64,000 nt of DNA, from NCBI RefSeq assembly GCF_943734655.1, contig NC_071353.1, forward strand, positions 147,046,043 through 147,110,042, read 5' to 3'. The translations under genes were made by a program, and so were the position numbers. Shown in pieces: positions 22,126 to 33,743 of the stretch. Source of the DNA: Sabethes cyaneus. Taxonomy: Eukaryota; Arthropoda; Insecta; Diptera; Culicidae. The notes beneath the pieces were generated by a model. It saw only the letters and a list, made by a program, of their open reading frames with translations. It did not search any database and was not told the DNA's origin. The first letter of the stretch is position 1; each line of letters starts with the position of its first letter.

Positions 22126-23448
22126 TCTTATACATAAAAATGGATTTCTGTCTGTCTGTCTGTCTGTCGGGATGTTCCTTATAGAATCAAAAACCACTGA
22201 ACCAATCGGCGTGAAAATTTGCATGTAGAGGTTTCTGGGGCCAGGAAAGGTTTTAGTGATGGTTAGAGACCCCTCCTCCCCTAAGAGGGGGGGGCTCCCA
22301 TACAAATGAAACACAAATTTCTGCATAACTCGAGAACTAATTAAGTAAATAGAACATTTGGCATGTGGATGTTTTTGGTGACACAAATTTATTCTATGGT
22401 AAACTGAGACCCCTCCCCTCTTTAGAAGGGGAATTATGACTCCTCTCCCCTTTAAGAGGGGGGGGGCTTCCATACAAATGAAATACAAATAACTCGAGAA
22501 CTAATCAGGCAAATGGAACCAAGTTTGGCATGTGAAGGTTTTCGAGGGCAAGAATATTTGCTATGGTGAATTAGGACCCCTTCCCACTTTAAGAGGGGGG
22601 GGGGGCTCCTGTACAGATGAAAAACAAATTTTCTCATAACTCGCGAACTAATCAAGCAAATGGAACCAAATTTGGCATGTAAGTGGTTTTGAAGGCAAGT
22701 TTTTTTTCTATGGTGAATTGAGACCCCTCTCCTCTTTATAAAGTGAGTTATGACCCATCTCCCTTTAAGAGGGTGGGCTTCCATACAAATGAAATGCAAA
22801 TTTCCTCTTATCTCGAGAACTAATCAAGCAAATGGAACCAAATTCGGCATGTGGGAGTTTTAGATGGCAGAAATTTTGTCTATGGTGAATTACGACCCCT
22901 TCCCCTTTTAAGAGGGGGGCTCCTATACTAATGAAATACAAATTTTCTTATAACTTGAGTACTAATCAAGCAAATGGAACCAAATTTGGCATGTGGGGCT
23001 TTTAGGGGGCAGAAATTGTTTCTATGATAAATTAAGACCCCTCCACTGTTTAGTAGGGGGGCTCCCATACAAATGAAAATTAAATTTCCTTATAACTTGA
23101 GAACTAATCAAGCAAATGGAACCAAATTTGGCAAGTAAATTGGCATCCAAAACTGTATTCAAATTATTCGTGTCAGTAATTAGCTGTAAATTAGCATTGT
23201 CAGCACTATAAGAAGGTTAGCAGTAAAGTAGCTGTATATTTTGCCAAAATAGCATTTAAGACGACTTAAATGCTTATTGGCCTGCTGGGATGCTTTCATA
23301 GTTACGTAACTGCCAAAATGAATCATCTAAGGTTGAACTCCTCAGAAACTTGCAAAACTCGAGATTGGGACAAAGATCATCCGAGATTCATGATTTATGT
23401 ACAACACAGGTTAATTTGTGGCAATACGAAGTTGGTCGGGTCAGCTAG
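22126..23448 (+). mobile_element. Helitron-like non-autonomous element
   Basis: Starts with TC after an A (22125) and ends CTAG (23445-23448) before a T. These are the Helitron end signature and the A/T insertion point. The 5' end carries the (TCTG)n run at 22146-22168, common in arthropod Helitron-like families. The 3' end reads GTTGGTCGGGTCAGCTAG, and the hairpin expected just upstream is degraded. No Rep/helicase frame is seen. An internal minisatellite fills most of the element. Confidence 0.65.
22300..23140. repeat. Minisatellite inside the Helitron-like element
   Basis: Six copies of a unit marked by CTCGAGAACTAATCAAGCAA then ATGGAACCAAATTTGGCATG. They start near 22328, 22493, 22640, 22812, 22954 and 23096, so the spacing is 165, 147, 172, 142 and 142 bases. 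Length differences come from an extra GACCCCTCCC/GGGG segment. G-runs next to C-runs recur in each unit. Confidence 0.85.
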
Positions 23449-23806
23449 TAAAAAATAAAAAAATACTTTTTTCCGCTGGCACGTAGTTAGGCCGAAAACA
23501 ATAGAAGCAATCACTTATGTGTATTCGTTCTCGCTCACATCTACTTATTCTAGAAATTAAACAGGTGTTAATATCAATATCACAGAGCGATTCTACTTCT
23601 TTTTATCAAGGAGGGATACAATAATTCCACTCTGATACGAAATTAAAAATCAATTTTCATTCACTAGTAGAAAAGTTATCTAGTAGTTAATTACATCCTA
23701 AAAAACGGAGATCATTATTTACACTACTACAAATGTGCGAGGCAAGAACCAAGGCGCCAAGACGCTTCTAGCATATTGAGTAAAAATCCATAACTAGTTT
23801 TTGAGT

Positions 23807-23880
23807 GACAATCGCTTGCTTCTGGCGCTAGTGTATATGGACGATTTAATGTACACTAGCGCCAGGAGCAAGCGGTTGTC
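23807..23880. repeat. Long near-perfect hairpin
   Basis: A 29-base left arm (23807-23835) and right arm (23852-23880) pair with two mismatches around a 16-base loop. The arms contain TGGCGCTAGTGTA and its complement. Flanks pair weakly for a few more bases. It could be a tiny MITE or a pre-miRNA-like hairpin, and the sequence alone does not decide. Confidence 0.7.
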
Positions 23881-24164
23881 TCTGCGAAACCAGCTATCGT
23901 CCATGATCCATTATTTTGCCCTTATGTAGGCAACACTTGAAAAACACCGACGCATAAACCATCTCTCTCCCTTTTCGTCTGGAAAGGCTTACAAAAAATA
24001 TTGGTCAAATCACACGGACCAACTGGTCATTTAACGAACTTTTGCACAGAAATCGGCTTGTTTCGTTATGTGAACGCTTTCTTTTGGGCTTTGCAATGTG
24101 CCGGATATCTTCCAGGGAATGTTTCGAAGAAAAATTTTAAGCGATTGCCGTGGGATTAAGAATC

Positions 24165-24610
24165 TATGTTGTTGATGATAATGATGATGATGGCCTCGTC
24201 ACATACCCCCACAATAGTTTGAATAAGGCAACTAACAACACCGTGTCTTCCGCAAAAAGATTAAAACCGTAAAAATGTTGAACGCGAAGCTTGTCACTAA
24301 TGTAGATAATAAACAAAAGGGGTCCTAATACACTTCCCTGGGGCACTCCAGGATTGTTTCCAACTGGATTAGATACAGAAAGCAGACAAGCAGCTGTCAA
24401 ACCATTGTAGCGCGGTATCTTAACTCTAAAGCGCATGATCGTACTTCCTAACAATATGCGCCTAGAAACTGATTTAAAAGCGCGTTTGGATTCAGGAAAA
24501 CTGAAACTATCTTTCTGCTCTAACTAGTCTTTCCATTTTACCGATACCAAATTCAATGCGCTTTCACAAGAATGACCTTCTCTATAACCCGATTGTTCCT
24601 GAATAAACAA
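24165..24610 (-). mobile_element. Jockey-like LINE RT fragment
   Basis: The minus strand encodes, from about 24600 down, GYREGHSCESALN, then a gap, then NPGVPQGSVLGPLLFIIYIS and NLFAEDTVLL. The catalytic box is changed from ADD to AED. Ends are undefined. Confidence 0.75.
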
Positions 24611-25634
24611 ATAATTCCTAAAATTAAAACAAAGAAGAAAACTTTTTCCAAATTAAATTCTTTTCTAAAATTTTAGGTTTCATATACTACTAAGATGCTC
24701 CAAAATCTTCAGTTAAATAATTCCTACCTAAATTAATCTTGCTGGAACAATTAAGGTCGAAAAGCTTCATCCCATCAAATCCCATGAATCGGTACCAAAG
24801 TAGAGGAAGGGAAATCGAATGCAATTAGGTATTTCCTACATTGAGAAGTTCTTCATGGAGCATGCCCCAAAGGCAGAACGTCTTCAATCGTTACCTAATG
24901 CGGATGATTTCTATTGAACACTACAGAAAGAGAGTTTACAAGCTGGCAACTCTACAAAATTAATCTCTTAATGTAATCAAAACTCGGGTACTTTTTGCAC
25001 GGAAGGTAGAGCTGAATAAGTCGTTGAAGCTTCCGTATCTGGATTATGCGCAGTTTTGATTCAATTCAATAAACAAAATGTTTCAGAAATAATCGCGTTT
25101 ACTTCCAAATCACTAGCAACAGAAGCAAAATACCCTTCCACTAACCACTAACACGGAGGCGGTATTATTTTGTTTAACGGGAGTTACACTCAAGTACAAC
25201 CTTGTAAGAAGGTTTGTTTTTTCGATTATTAAGAACGGGACAACTTAGGGTCCATTTATTTATTTCTCAATTCATTTGAGAGAAGCCCGACGTACGCTAC
25301 GTATTTTGTAAAGTTGAGTAATCAAAAAGCAGGAAGAAAGATACGGTTTCGTTGGCAGCAGAAGCTTGGGTTCTGCGCCTGAGTCTCGAAATATCGCAGA
25401 CGCTTTAGCTAGACTAACCGAAGTCTCCCAAGAGTTAGAAAAAAATTAGGAAATCATGAAACTAAACATTGCTTTGAAATTTAATAAATGGCCTAACGAT
25501 TCATATAAATGGGCAGTGCAGAAAAAAAGACTGCATAACCTTGAAGCATTGATCCTCAAAAGTGGCAAATTAACATTACCAAGATCTTTACGTTCTAAAG
25601 CTTCAAAGCAAAAAGTAATTGACTGCAACAAGCA
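24611..25634. other. Upstream spacer of ZnF copy 3
   Basis: No first exon could be identified. A GAAGAAAACTTTTTCCAAATTAAATTCT stretch at 24628-24661 matches 47591-47620. A 60-codon open stretch from 25456 has no family resemblance and runs out of frame into the ZnF exon. Confidence 0.4.
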
Positions 25635-25654
25635 CCTGTTCTCTTCTGTTGCAG
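25635..25654 (+). other. 3' splice acceptor of ZnF copy 3
   Basis: Same CTGTTCTCTTCTGTTGCAG stretch, ending at 25654. Confidence 0.75.
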
Positions 25655-28277
25655 CGCTGCAGACCATTTGGACCCGAACCCTGCTGCTGTTGACGTTAAT
25701 GATGGCCAGGGTAAAAGTTCGGCAATGCACAAATGCAGCATTTGCGACAAGTCATACAAACGCAAGAAGTCCCTTATCGAACATCTTGACACGCACGTAG
25801 AGCCGCACAAATGCGAGATTTGCAGCAAAAGGTTCAGAAATTATCAGTGGTTTGTAAGACACATGGAATTTCACAAGACCGAGCGATGGTTCAGTTGCGA
25901 CGTTTGCGGTAATCAATACCAACACCAGGTTTCCCTTCAAAAGCATCTTGAAACGCACGATAGCAACTATAGTTGCAGACAGCAGGTCAAGTGTGACGTT
26001 TGCGGCAAATCGCTAACGTCCAAAGGTAGTCTGCAGTACCACATGTGGTCCATCCACAACTCTCGGGCTAAGTCGGATGAAGGAAGATTAAAATGCAAAC
26101 AGTGTGGCTATGGATTTAATTTAAGGAAAAATTACTTGAAGCATATGGAAGACTACCACTCGCCAGACCGGCCGCACAAGTGTGTGGCCTGCGGCAAAGG
26201 ATTTCTCTGTCAGGAAAAGCTCGATTTACACATGGTACGGGTACACAAGAAAACTCGAAAGTTCACATGTGATAGCTGTGGTAGACAATACGAACATAAG
26301 GGTACTCTTCTGAAACATCAAAAGGACCGCCATGGTGGTGTCAGTGGTGCGGATCACAGTGGTAACAACAATGGCGCGGCATTAGCCACGAATGTGAGTG
26401 TGGAGCATAACACGGAAGACAATTCAGAATCTTTTAATGATGCTGTGGAGCAAACCGTAGACATCCAGAGCAGTGAGCTGAAGCTGGAAGATGAATTATC
26501 CGCCAATGATAATGAGGAGAATTTAGAGCAAAACATAGAAATGCAGAGTAACGACCTGTACGTGGAGGAACATAATTTAGAACTCTCCAATGACAATGCA
26601 AAGCAAAACGTAGAAATTCCCCGCAGCAAACCGAAACGGAAAGACGACAACTTTGAATGCGAAATATGTAGCAAAAAGTTTAAGCTTAAAAAACAATTGA
26701 TCGGCCATCTGAACAGACACAACAAGAGGCGGCACGAATGCGACGTCTGCGGCAAAAAGTATCAAAACAAGGGTTCTCTTAAGAGACATCAAAAAGCGCA
26801 ATGTGTTACTGCGGCAGATGTGGATGGGGGTGGTGACAACGTGAGTGTACAGGATCCGCACGGTTGTGAAATTTGCGGAAAAACCTTTGTCAATTATCAA
26901 CGCCTAAGGACTCACATGCAAATGCACACTGACAGAGGATTGTTCACATGTGATATTTGCGGCCAAAAGTACGAACTTGGCAGAACTTTTCGGAGACATA
27001 TCCGTATGGCGCATAAAGGCACCGCGGAAAGTGTGAAACTGCAAAAAGTAGACGAAGGCAACAAAGAGTTATCCTTGAAGAAGGACTTTAAATGTGAATT
27101 ATGCAGTCAAACGTTTACGCTTAGAAGCCAACTAATGAAACACCTAAAATGGCACAGTGTGCAGCCAAAAACGTGCGAGATTTGCCAGAAAAACTTTGAA
27201 ACTCTTCAACGGCTCACGGATCACAACGCAGCTTGCCACAACGTGCAGCAAAACTTCATGTGTGATATTTGTGGCAAACAATGCAAAGATAAAATTGCAC
27301 TCAGAGGCCATTCTAATCGCCATCAGACTAATCCTGCCTTTAAGTGCCGTATTTGTAGCAAACAATTCCACGACAGATCCGGTTTCAATCGACACATGCA
27401 AATACACACGGACAAACCGAAGAAGCAGTGCAACATTTGCGGAAAGTCCTATAACTCGGACATTTACCTGGCGGCACACGTCGCCACCCACAACAAGGAA
27501 AAACTGACGCACGCGTGCACTGTTTGTGACAAATCGTTTCTTTATCGGACCAATCTCGAGTTTCACATGAGAACCCACACCAGCGGTCGACAGTACCGAT
27601 GTGAAATATGTGACCAAACATTCATAAAAATCCATTATCTGAACAAACACATGTTGAATCATGCCGACGGTGGGAGGTTCAAATGTAAAGTCTGCGGTAA
27701 AAAATTTTACTCTAAACAACTTGAGATGGAACATCGTCGAGAAACTCACCGCGCAAATGGCCCTCATAAGTGCACCGTATGCGGCAAAGGGTTCCCGAGT
27801 ACGGCCAATCTTGCCAAGCATTTCGCTTCTCACGACAAAAATCGACCGTTCAAGTGCGACATTTGCGGATCATCGTACAAAACCGTTGGAATTCTTAACA
27901 TTCACAAGAAAACCCACATATCCCTCGAGCCAAAGCCATCGAACAAACCATTCAAGTGTACGGTGTGCGGGAGAGGCTTTCAGTTCGACGAACAACTTCG
28001 AGAACATCTGGCACAGCACGAGGAATACCAACATCATTGTACGGTATGCAAGCGGAGCTTTTGGGAGCGGTCCAATTTGCTCAAGCATATGGCCATGCAC
28101 AGCGGTGAGCGTCCGTACGGTTGCGACCTGTGCGGTCATTTTTTTGCACGCCAGCGGGATGTTGCTCTTCATCGAGCTCGACAACACGGCAGCAAGCCGA
28201 GCGATCCGTCGTCGTCGTTGGTAGCATCGGGCGACAAAGTGGACTCCGTTGTCCCGGAATCGAATAGCGGTCGTTGA
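25655..28277 (+). CDS. C2H2 zinc-finger protein, array copy 3 (3' exon)
   Basis: About 873 codons and 24 fingers. Fingers 1-7 are at about 25731-26335, then an acidic linker to 26650, two fingers, a short linker, and fifteen fingers from about 26857 to 28190. The ninth finger has Cys in place of its last His (near 26800), which is still a possible zinc ligand. The exon begins one base before the conserved Ala-Ala-Asp-His-Leu-Asp-Pro-Asn reading. The first in-exon Met is at about 25725, just before finger 1. The C-terminal module runs finger for finger with copies 1, 2 and 4. The tail is serine-rich and ends PESNSGR. A nuclear DNA-binding role is inferred from the family and the target is unknown. 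No AATAAA is seen within 100 bases of the stop. Confidence 0.92.
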
Positions 28278-28359
28278 TAATCTTTTGCGAAGATCATGTT
28301 TCACGTTTTCCAACGTCGGTCAAATTGAATAATTTAGTAATTATATAGTTTATTATGAT

Positions 28360-28500
28360 TAATGGGTTGACAGAGATATTCTCAAAACATTTTCCTTTTT
28401 TTGACGGAGGCGCATGCTGGGGCACGCAAATTATCTATTGAAGGTGCTAAAAAGATTACTCACCAATTGGTGGCAGTTGCAGCACCTACTTTTTGCTTCA
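28360..28500. repeat. Proximal 3'-flank block of ZnF copy 3
   Basis: Carries GACGGAGGCGCATGCTG, GCAAATTATCTATTGAAGG and ACTCACCAATTGGTGGCAG, matching the blocks after copies 2, 4 and 5. Confidence 0.7.
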
Positions 28501-28639
28501 AAGAGCTTAGATTTTGGGAGGACTTATTTAGAACAAAGGAACTAGAGAGACCCAAACGAAAATACATTTCGAATCTTTATTCTGCAAACAGTCGCTGCCC
28601 AGTCTTGCAGTTTTTTGTTGCAATAGTTTACTAGGTATA

Positions 28640-29010
28640 TTTATAATTAGAAAATTATGTTTTTAAACTGTTCTTTTGATTTAGTACATAAGATTTATTA
28701 ACCCTGCCTAGCAATGAAAATAGGTTTACGAATGCAAATAAATATGAATAATACTAAACTGTGTAGATTACTAATTATAATTTACACATCAAAATACAAT
28801 GAATGCATTAAGAAAAATTAAAAAAACGTAGCTGCTAGACGTCACTCCTAAAGAGTTTAGGCTCCGGCAAAAGTGGTCAGCGATATTATGAGAACCAGAA
28901 ATTAAGTATACAACATTGTACGAACAAAAATTACTAGTACTAATAAATGCGAATCATTTGCCCACTCATTCTTTTTTCAACTTTTAATTAACCGTTATTT
29001 TTCCTTAAAT
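28640..29010. repeat. Distal 3'-flank block of ZnF copy 3
   Basis: Matches the distal blocks after copies 1, 2 and 4 (AAACGTAGCTGCTAGACGTC, ACAACATTGTACGAA, GCGAATCATTTGCC). Confidence 0.7.
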
Positions 29011-29069
29011 GAAGCACTAAAATCGGATGATGCAGTTTTCTCTGTCAAACTGTAGAAACAAGGCTACTA

Positions 29070-29215
29070 GCGCAGCGCAGCAAGCAAAATGGTTAGACCA
29101 GGTGGAACGATAGCTGGCGGAGGGTACTCGGTGTCCAAGGAATTACAAAACGGTAGCCCATAACCGAGTAAATTGAAAAAATTTGGTTCATCAGGCTTTG
29201 TCTTATGACGGCATG
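29070..29215 (+). mobile_element. LINE C-terminal remnant
   Basis: Encodes AKWLDQVE, then a stop, then NYKTVAHNRVNWKNLVHQAL. This resembles the last residues of the outer-LINE family RT. About 145 bases. Confidence 0.6.
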
Positions 29216-29446
29216 CACACTAAGTTTATTTAAAAAACCGCTTTTTACAGCTTCCTTAAAACTTTTGACGAAGTGACATTCTTATGCAAGATTGGTTTAA
29301 CACTGTCATAAAATTCACTTAAAACCATATATTCTTGGAAAAGAAATCATACTCTTAAGAAACAACATTCTAGCATAAACAACTAATCTGTAAGTGGGGC
29401 GAACTAGTCGAAAGCCCCACTATAAAAAAAAGTAAATAAATAACTA

Positions 29447-29820
29447 ACGAATGCTTAAAAAAATTGACCTTTTGGGATGGTGATAAAAAAAAGTCAGACA
29501 GCTAATTGAGTTCGATAAATTTTGGGGATGCCGAAGCCGCTCTTCTTTTGCTCCGGACTGGTCGTGAACGAGAAAATGTATAGTACGAAGTGCCTGCCGG
29601 AAGTTGCGTCGTTCATCAAGAAATACCATAAGGGCGAAGACGCGGAGTTCTGGCTGGATCTGGTGAATGTTCCGGTTAACTGCCGGAAGGCCGGTCGCAG
29701 GGATTTTTTTTTGCAAGTAAGCCAATATAATTACCTTCCATGGGAAATTTATTAAACTCAATTAGCTGTCTTAGTTTTTTATCATCATCCGAAAAAAGTC
29801 CATTTTTTTAATGCATACGT
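29447..29820 (+). mobile_element. Internally deleted Tc1/mariner-like element with long TIRs
   Basis: The left end, ACGAATGC onward, is mirrored at the right end for about 85 bases with about 85 % identity. Shared parts include GACAGCTAATTGAG and TGATAAAAAA. Both ends are flanked by TA (29445-29446 and 29821-29822). Total length is 374 bp. The interior holds a piece of transposase, described separately. Confidence 0.82.
29528..29716 (+). pseudogene. Transposase fragment (DDxD/E core region)
   Basis: 63 codons from an ATG. The stretch GLVVNEKMYSTKCLPEVASF followed by EFWLDLV resembles the region around the second catalytic Asp of Tc1/mariner transposases, where FWPDLA-like motifs are usual. 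Here the Pro is replaced by Leu. The frame runs on into A/T-rich TIR sequence, so no full enzyme is possible. The GTAAG at 29717 looks like a splice donor but is better read as chance. Confidence 0.55.
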
Positions 29821-29829
29821 TAGGTGAGC

Positions 29830-30085
29830 TAAATGATTCGGTACGATCGTTGTTGATGAAGCATATGGTTAGGTACGACCATCGATGAATGCGAAAATGA
29901 TGCGGTACGATCATTGTTGGATAATGTATATCGTTCAATACGACCATTTTTTTTCGTCGGAAGGTTAGACAAATACGACCATTATTTTGGCCTATTGTGG
30001 TACGGCATGACCATAGATGAATTAAATGATTCGATACGATCATTGTTGATGAAGTATATGGTTCGGTATGACCATCGATAAATTT
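29830..30085. repeat. Imperfect tandem repeat (TACGATCATTGTTGATGAAG)
   Basis: Three diverged units of about 60-65 bases, each with GGTACGATCATTGTT and ACGACCATCGATGAAT. A 65-base stretch at 29945-30005 with a poly-T run resembles the 3' end of the nested LINE at 8214-8280, so it may be a very short LINE insertion. Confidence 0.6.
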
Positions 30086-30369
30086 AATGTTTCTGGACAA
30101 TCATTGTTGTCGGCAAAGTCACCATTTCATTTCATCTGTATGAGCAGTATGTTGAGAATGAGCAGTATATTGCATCAATTCGAAAGTATTCCATTAATTA
30201 AATATGTGATTTCTAAGCACTGCTCCGACATAAACAAACGATGGGACAGCCGACATTTCAGAAGTATGATTTGGCCTGAAAAAAAAGGAGTAATCGTAGG
30301 TAGGATGGCCAATCTAGTATTACCTGTCACAAAAATGTCGGTCGATCAGGTTGAAAACTCCTGCATTTC

Positions 30370-30830
30370 GGTGTTATTGGATTCAAAACCGAAGTTGAAA
30401 TTGAACTAGAAATTCGACTTGGAACCGGACTACAAATTGGAGTTGAAATTGAACTTGAAATCGTACGTGGCACAGTACATTAAATATGACTTGAATTTAA
30501 ACTAATTTGGGCTTGCAGCTTTACTTCACATTGAACTGAAAATTGGACTTAAATTTTAAGTAATTTGGAATGGAACTTTTACTTGGAATTAGACATTAAA
30601 TAGGATTTGAACAAAATTTAATACTTTTATTTGAAATAGGGCTTGAAGATTTATTTGAAATTGGAATGGAATGAGGCTTAAAATTAGATTTGAAACTAAA
30701 GTTGGAATTTAACTTGCAATTGGAATTATACTTAAAATTAGACTTGAAATCAGAGCTTAAAATTGAACTGATAATTAGAAATAAATTAGATTGGAATTTG
30801 AACTGGAAGTTTTACTTCAAACCGGACCTC
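30370..30830. repeat. 12-base array (GAAATTGGACTT)
   Basis: Degenerate tandem units of GAAATTGGACTT and GAAATTGAACTT over about 460 bases, running straight into a pyrimidine tract. Similar words in inverted orientation occur at 34890-34930, 41405-41680 and 42850-42925. Confidence 0.75.
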
Positions 30831-30834
30831 ACCC

Positions 30835-31210
30835 GTTTTACCTTCTCATGTTCCATTTTTCTTTTTTCCAGCTCCGTTTTTCCACTTACTTTACTCTACT
30901 TTCCTTCCGTTTTTTTTTCTTTTTCTCACTATTCTTTTTTCTGTCTCGTCTTTCTTGTTTCATAGTTCCGCTTTTGTTTTCGTTTCCTCTAGCATTTTTT
31001 TCTTATTTTCAATCCTATCTTGCTCTCTCTTTCTTTTTTCTGTCCCGTGTTTCCTATTACATTGCTCCGTTTTCTTCGTTTCCACTACAATTTTTTCTTA
31101 TTTTCAAACCTGTTTTTTTCTCGTTTTTGTTTTTATTTTGTCTTTTATTTTTTGACTTTTTCTTTTTTTTTCGTGTCCAGTTTTCATCTTTTTCTAGTTT
31201 TCAATCTCAT
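30835..31210. repeat. Homopyrimidine-rich tract
   Basis: T/C make up most bases, with TTTTTCTTTTTTC and CGTTTTC words. Overlapping open frames of 65-140 codons here are composition artefacts. Confidence 0.8.
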
Positions 31211-31875
31211 TAGTTAACAGCATTTATGAACTCAGTAAGTTGAAGGTGATTTTTCATGTAAAATTGACCGCTGAATCCGAAAATGTGGTCAAAAAATTTA
31301 AAGTAGGAATGTTTTTGAGATGTGCGTTAAAGTTGAAATTATGCTTAAGGAAAGAAAGTACATGCACATAAATACAAATTTCTCCGGCTGCGGGGCACCA
31401 ATTAAAAATATCTTTTTTCCGTATTAAAGAGGAGAAAATTTGCTATCGATTAACTGAACTTCATTTTTCTGTAAGAATAATAGTACTGTAGATATTTGAG
31501 AATTTGTTCACAACAAAACAAAAAAGAACGCAATAAGGAACGGAACGGAATAATTTCAACTTTATCAAAGGTATCGATTTTTCCGACTTTCCAGAGTAGG
31601 GTCCCCCCACAAACTACTTTTCTTTGTATAGTTGTCCGATTGCGAGTAACAGTAAGTGAAGAAAATGACAATTGAAATGTTTTGTCACTTTTCCTGTATG
31701 TCAATGCAAATTGAAAAATTGCAAATAAACACATACATTATACATTCTACACATATCATATCACATTGAATACAATTGATTCTCGATTGATATATTCTGG
31801 TTTTACACATTTTGAACGGTTCTATATATAAAGCTTAAGTGTTTAAGTTTGAATAACTTTAAAATTGTCCGATTT
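31211..31875. other. Spacer, nothing recognised
   Basis: No supported gene or repeat. Confidence 0.4.
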
Positions 31876-31878
31876 TCA

Positions 31879-31905
31879 ATTAATTAATTAATTAATTAAT
31901 TAATG
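31879..31905. repeat. (ATTA)n microsatellite
   Basis: About six units of TTAA/ATTA immediately before the CA run. Confidence 0.85.
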
Positions 31906-31908
31906 CTT

Positions 31909-31919
31909 ACACACACACA

Positions 31920-32011
<92 letters not shown>
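31909..32011. repeat. (AC)n microsatellite
   Basis: About 51 dinucleotide units with a single T interruption at 31921. Open frames of His-Thr or Cys-Val repeats across it are artefacts. Confidence 0.97.
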
Positions 32012-32014
<3 letters not shown>

Positions 32015-32310
32015 GCGCAAGGGAGAAGACCGCGGGGGAAAACGTGACACAATGGGATAGAAAAAGAGGGGAAACGCGAGAGGAAAAAAGAAGAAAAACT
32101 GGCATTAAAAAAAGTGAAAATACGAAACAACAAAAAAAAAACCGAAAAAACGTGATGAAAACCATTTTTATGGTATAACAAAGGTAAAAAGAAGGAAAAT
32201 AAAAGAGCAAAATAGAGAAAAATAAGAAGAAAATAAGGACCGAAAAGTGGGAAAAACAGGTCAGGAACAGTAAAGACAGTGAAAACAGGTAAAAACCCCC
32301 GATTTAATAC
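32012..32310. repeat. Purine-rich tract
   Basis: GAAAAAGAGGGGAAACG-type sequence. It contains GGTATAACAAAGGTAAAAAG at 32171-32190, which recurs at 33751-33775 at the edge of the larger purine tract. Confidence 0.7.
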
Positions 32311-32429
32311 CACCTGTGAAAGGAATCTTCACCATTTTATTTGTCATTTGAGATAGAATTCGTCACGTTTTCTGAACAGATTTTTTGATAAGACTATGGT
32401 TATCATCAGTATAATATACTGAATAAATT

Positions 32430-32950
32430 TGTAGAATATTTGAAAGTAATCAAAAAATCGTGTGCAAAGTTCTTGGGTAGAATTGATATCTAAGGGGGAC
32501 AGTACACTAGAAAGTCGAGAAACTCGTTTGTTTTTAGGAGACTTTTACGTTCAGAAATGTTGAGCCCAAATAATTTTCCCATACGTGGTATCGTTTAAAA
32601 TTTACAATAAACACTGTGGGATCACCGGAAGGGGAAGTGCACAGCTGTGCAATAATTTAAACGCGCTTTCCTCGAAACCATGTTTTTTCACCGGCGGTAC
32701 GTGTATCTCTGTATGTAGAGGACCGATTAGGCTGAGTTTTTTTTTTCGACATGTAAAAATAAATTATCTAAATTGTGACATTAACAACAGTATTTCATTT
32801 TTCAATTTTTGTTGCATTTTTAAACAAATCGATACATTTCGCAAACAGTAAAAGATAGATAGTTACTATCTACAGCAAAGTTGCTTATTTTACTGTGCTC
32901 TACAACTTTTGTGAAGACACTGTACTTTTCTGGACGCATTTAAAAAACAA
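32430..32950. repeat. Dispersed repeat family R2, copy A
   Basis: AATCGTGTGCAAAGTTCTTG (32457) and AGATAGATAGTTACTAT with GTTGCTTATTTTA (32852-32897) are matched at 43505-43525 and 43585-43630. A third short piece lies at 41290-41345 (TTTCGCAACCATTAAGAAATAG). The family name is mine. Confidence 0.6.
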
Positions 32951-33743
32951 ACATTTGCATTACCCTAATAGATGGATTTTCGGTCACTTTAGTAGCGTAA
33001 AAAGTTCCGCTATATTTTTTTAATAAACTTTTCCAGAGACACACCACCTGGAAAATTACACATTGTTACACTAGAGTAAATGATCGCGTTTTTGATTCAT
33101 AGCAGTAAAGTTTTCTTGAATAATTTTATCAATGTTTTGTTAAATCAAATTTAGCAAATATATTCAGAGTCATAGGGCCTCTCGTTTGACAATAAAATAA
33201 TTGAAATCTGATGAATTATCTAGTTGAAATCGTTTCAAATAATTGTAAATTTTATTATGTTGTACACGATTGCTCATAACTATCAAATTAAACATCCAAT
33301 CAAAAGACAAATCAATAGTGATCTATGAGGCTATATCACCTGCTAAATGAGACTAATAGCGCAGTAATCGGTTTAGTCATCTCTGAGAAACGTTCGACTA
33401 ATTAGAACCTAGTCAAAGCATATTTTTAAGCATAACTTTTGAACTACTTATTCTTTTCTATCAAAACTTTGCGCAAGATGTGGCAGTGAAAAGACCTTTC
33501 ATTTGATACTAAAATTAATGAAATTGGTCAAGCAGTTCTAGAGATAATCGAGTTTTATAGTTTTCACATTTTTGCTTATAACTTTTAAACGAAAACGGTC
33601 GAAAAACAATTCAATAGTGATCTACTAAGTAGTGATACCATTCAAACGAGAGTAACAATGTATTTATTGGTCAAGCCATCTTCGAGAAACAGGCGACTAA
33701 AAACAGCGTTGGGTCATTTTCGTGTTTTTCGACCAATTTCTAA
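32951..33743. other. Repeat-like AT-rich sequence, no gene
   Basis: Phrases such as AAAAGACCTTTCATTTGATA and CTAGAGATAATCGAGTTTTA look like part of a longer interspersed repeat leading into the palindrome at 33744, but only one copy is in the window. Confidence 0.4.

Noticed and set aside
22300..23140. CRISPR-like array
   Set aside because: Repeat units are about 140-170 bases and the whole unit repeats, with no short direct repeats separated by unique spacers. It is a minisatellite in a eukaryotic element.
27661..28224. 187-codon plus-strand frame inside ZnF copy 3
   Set aside because: Out-of-phase shadow; the true frame carries regular C2H2 motifs.
29528..29720. Coding exon with GTAAG donor that might be the missing ZnF first exon
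   Set aside because: The donor phase is 0 whereas the ZnF acceptor needs a two-base overhang, and the stretch lies between mariner-type TIRs with transposase-like residues.
31896..32313. Open frames of Cys-Val or Thr-His repeats
   Set aside because: Produced by the (AC)n microsatellite and the adjoining purine-rich sequence.
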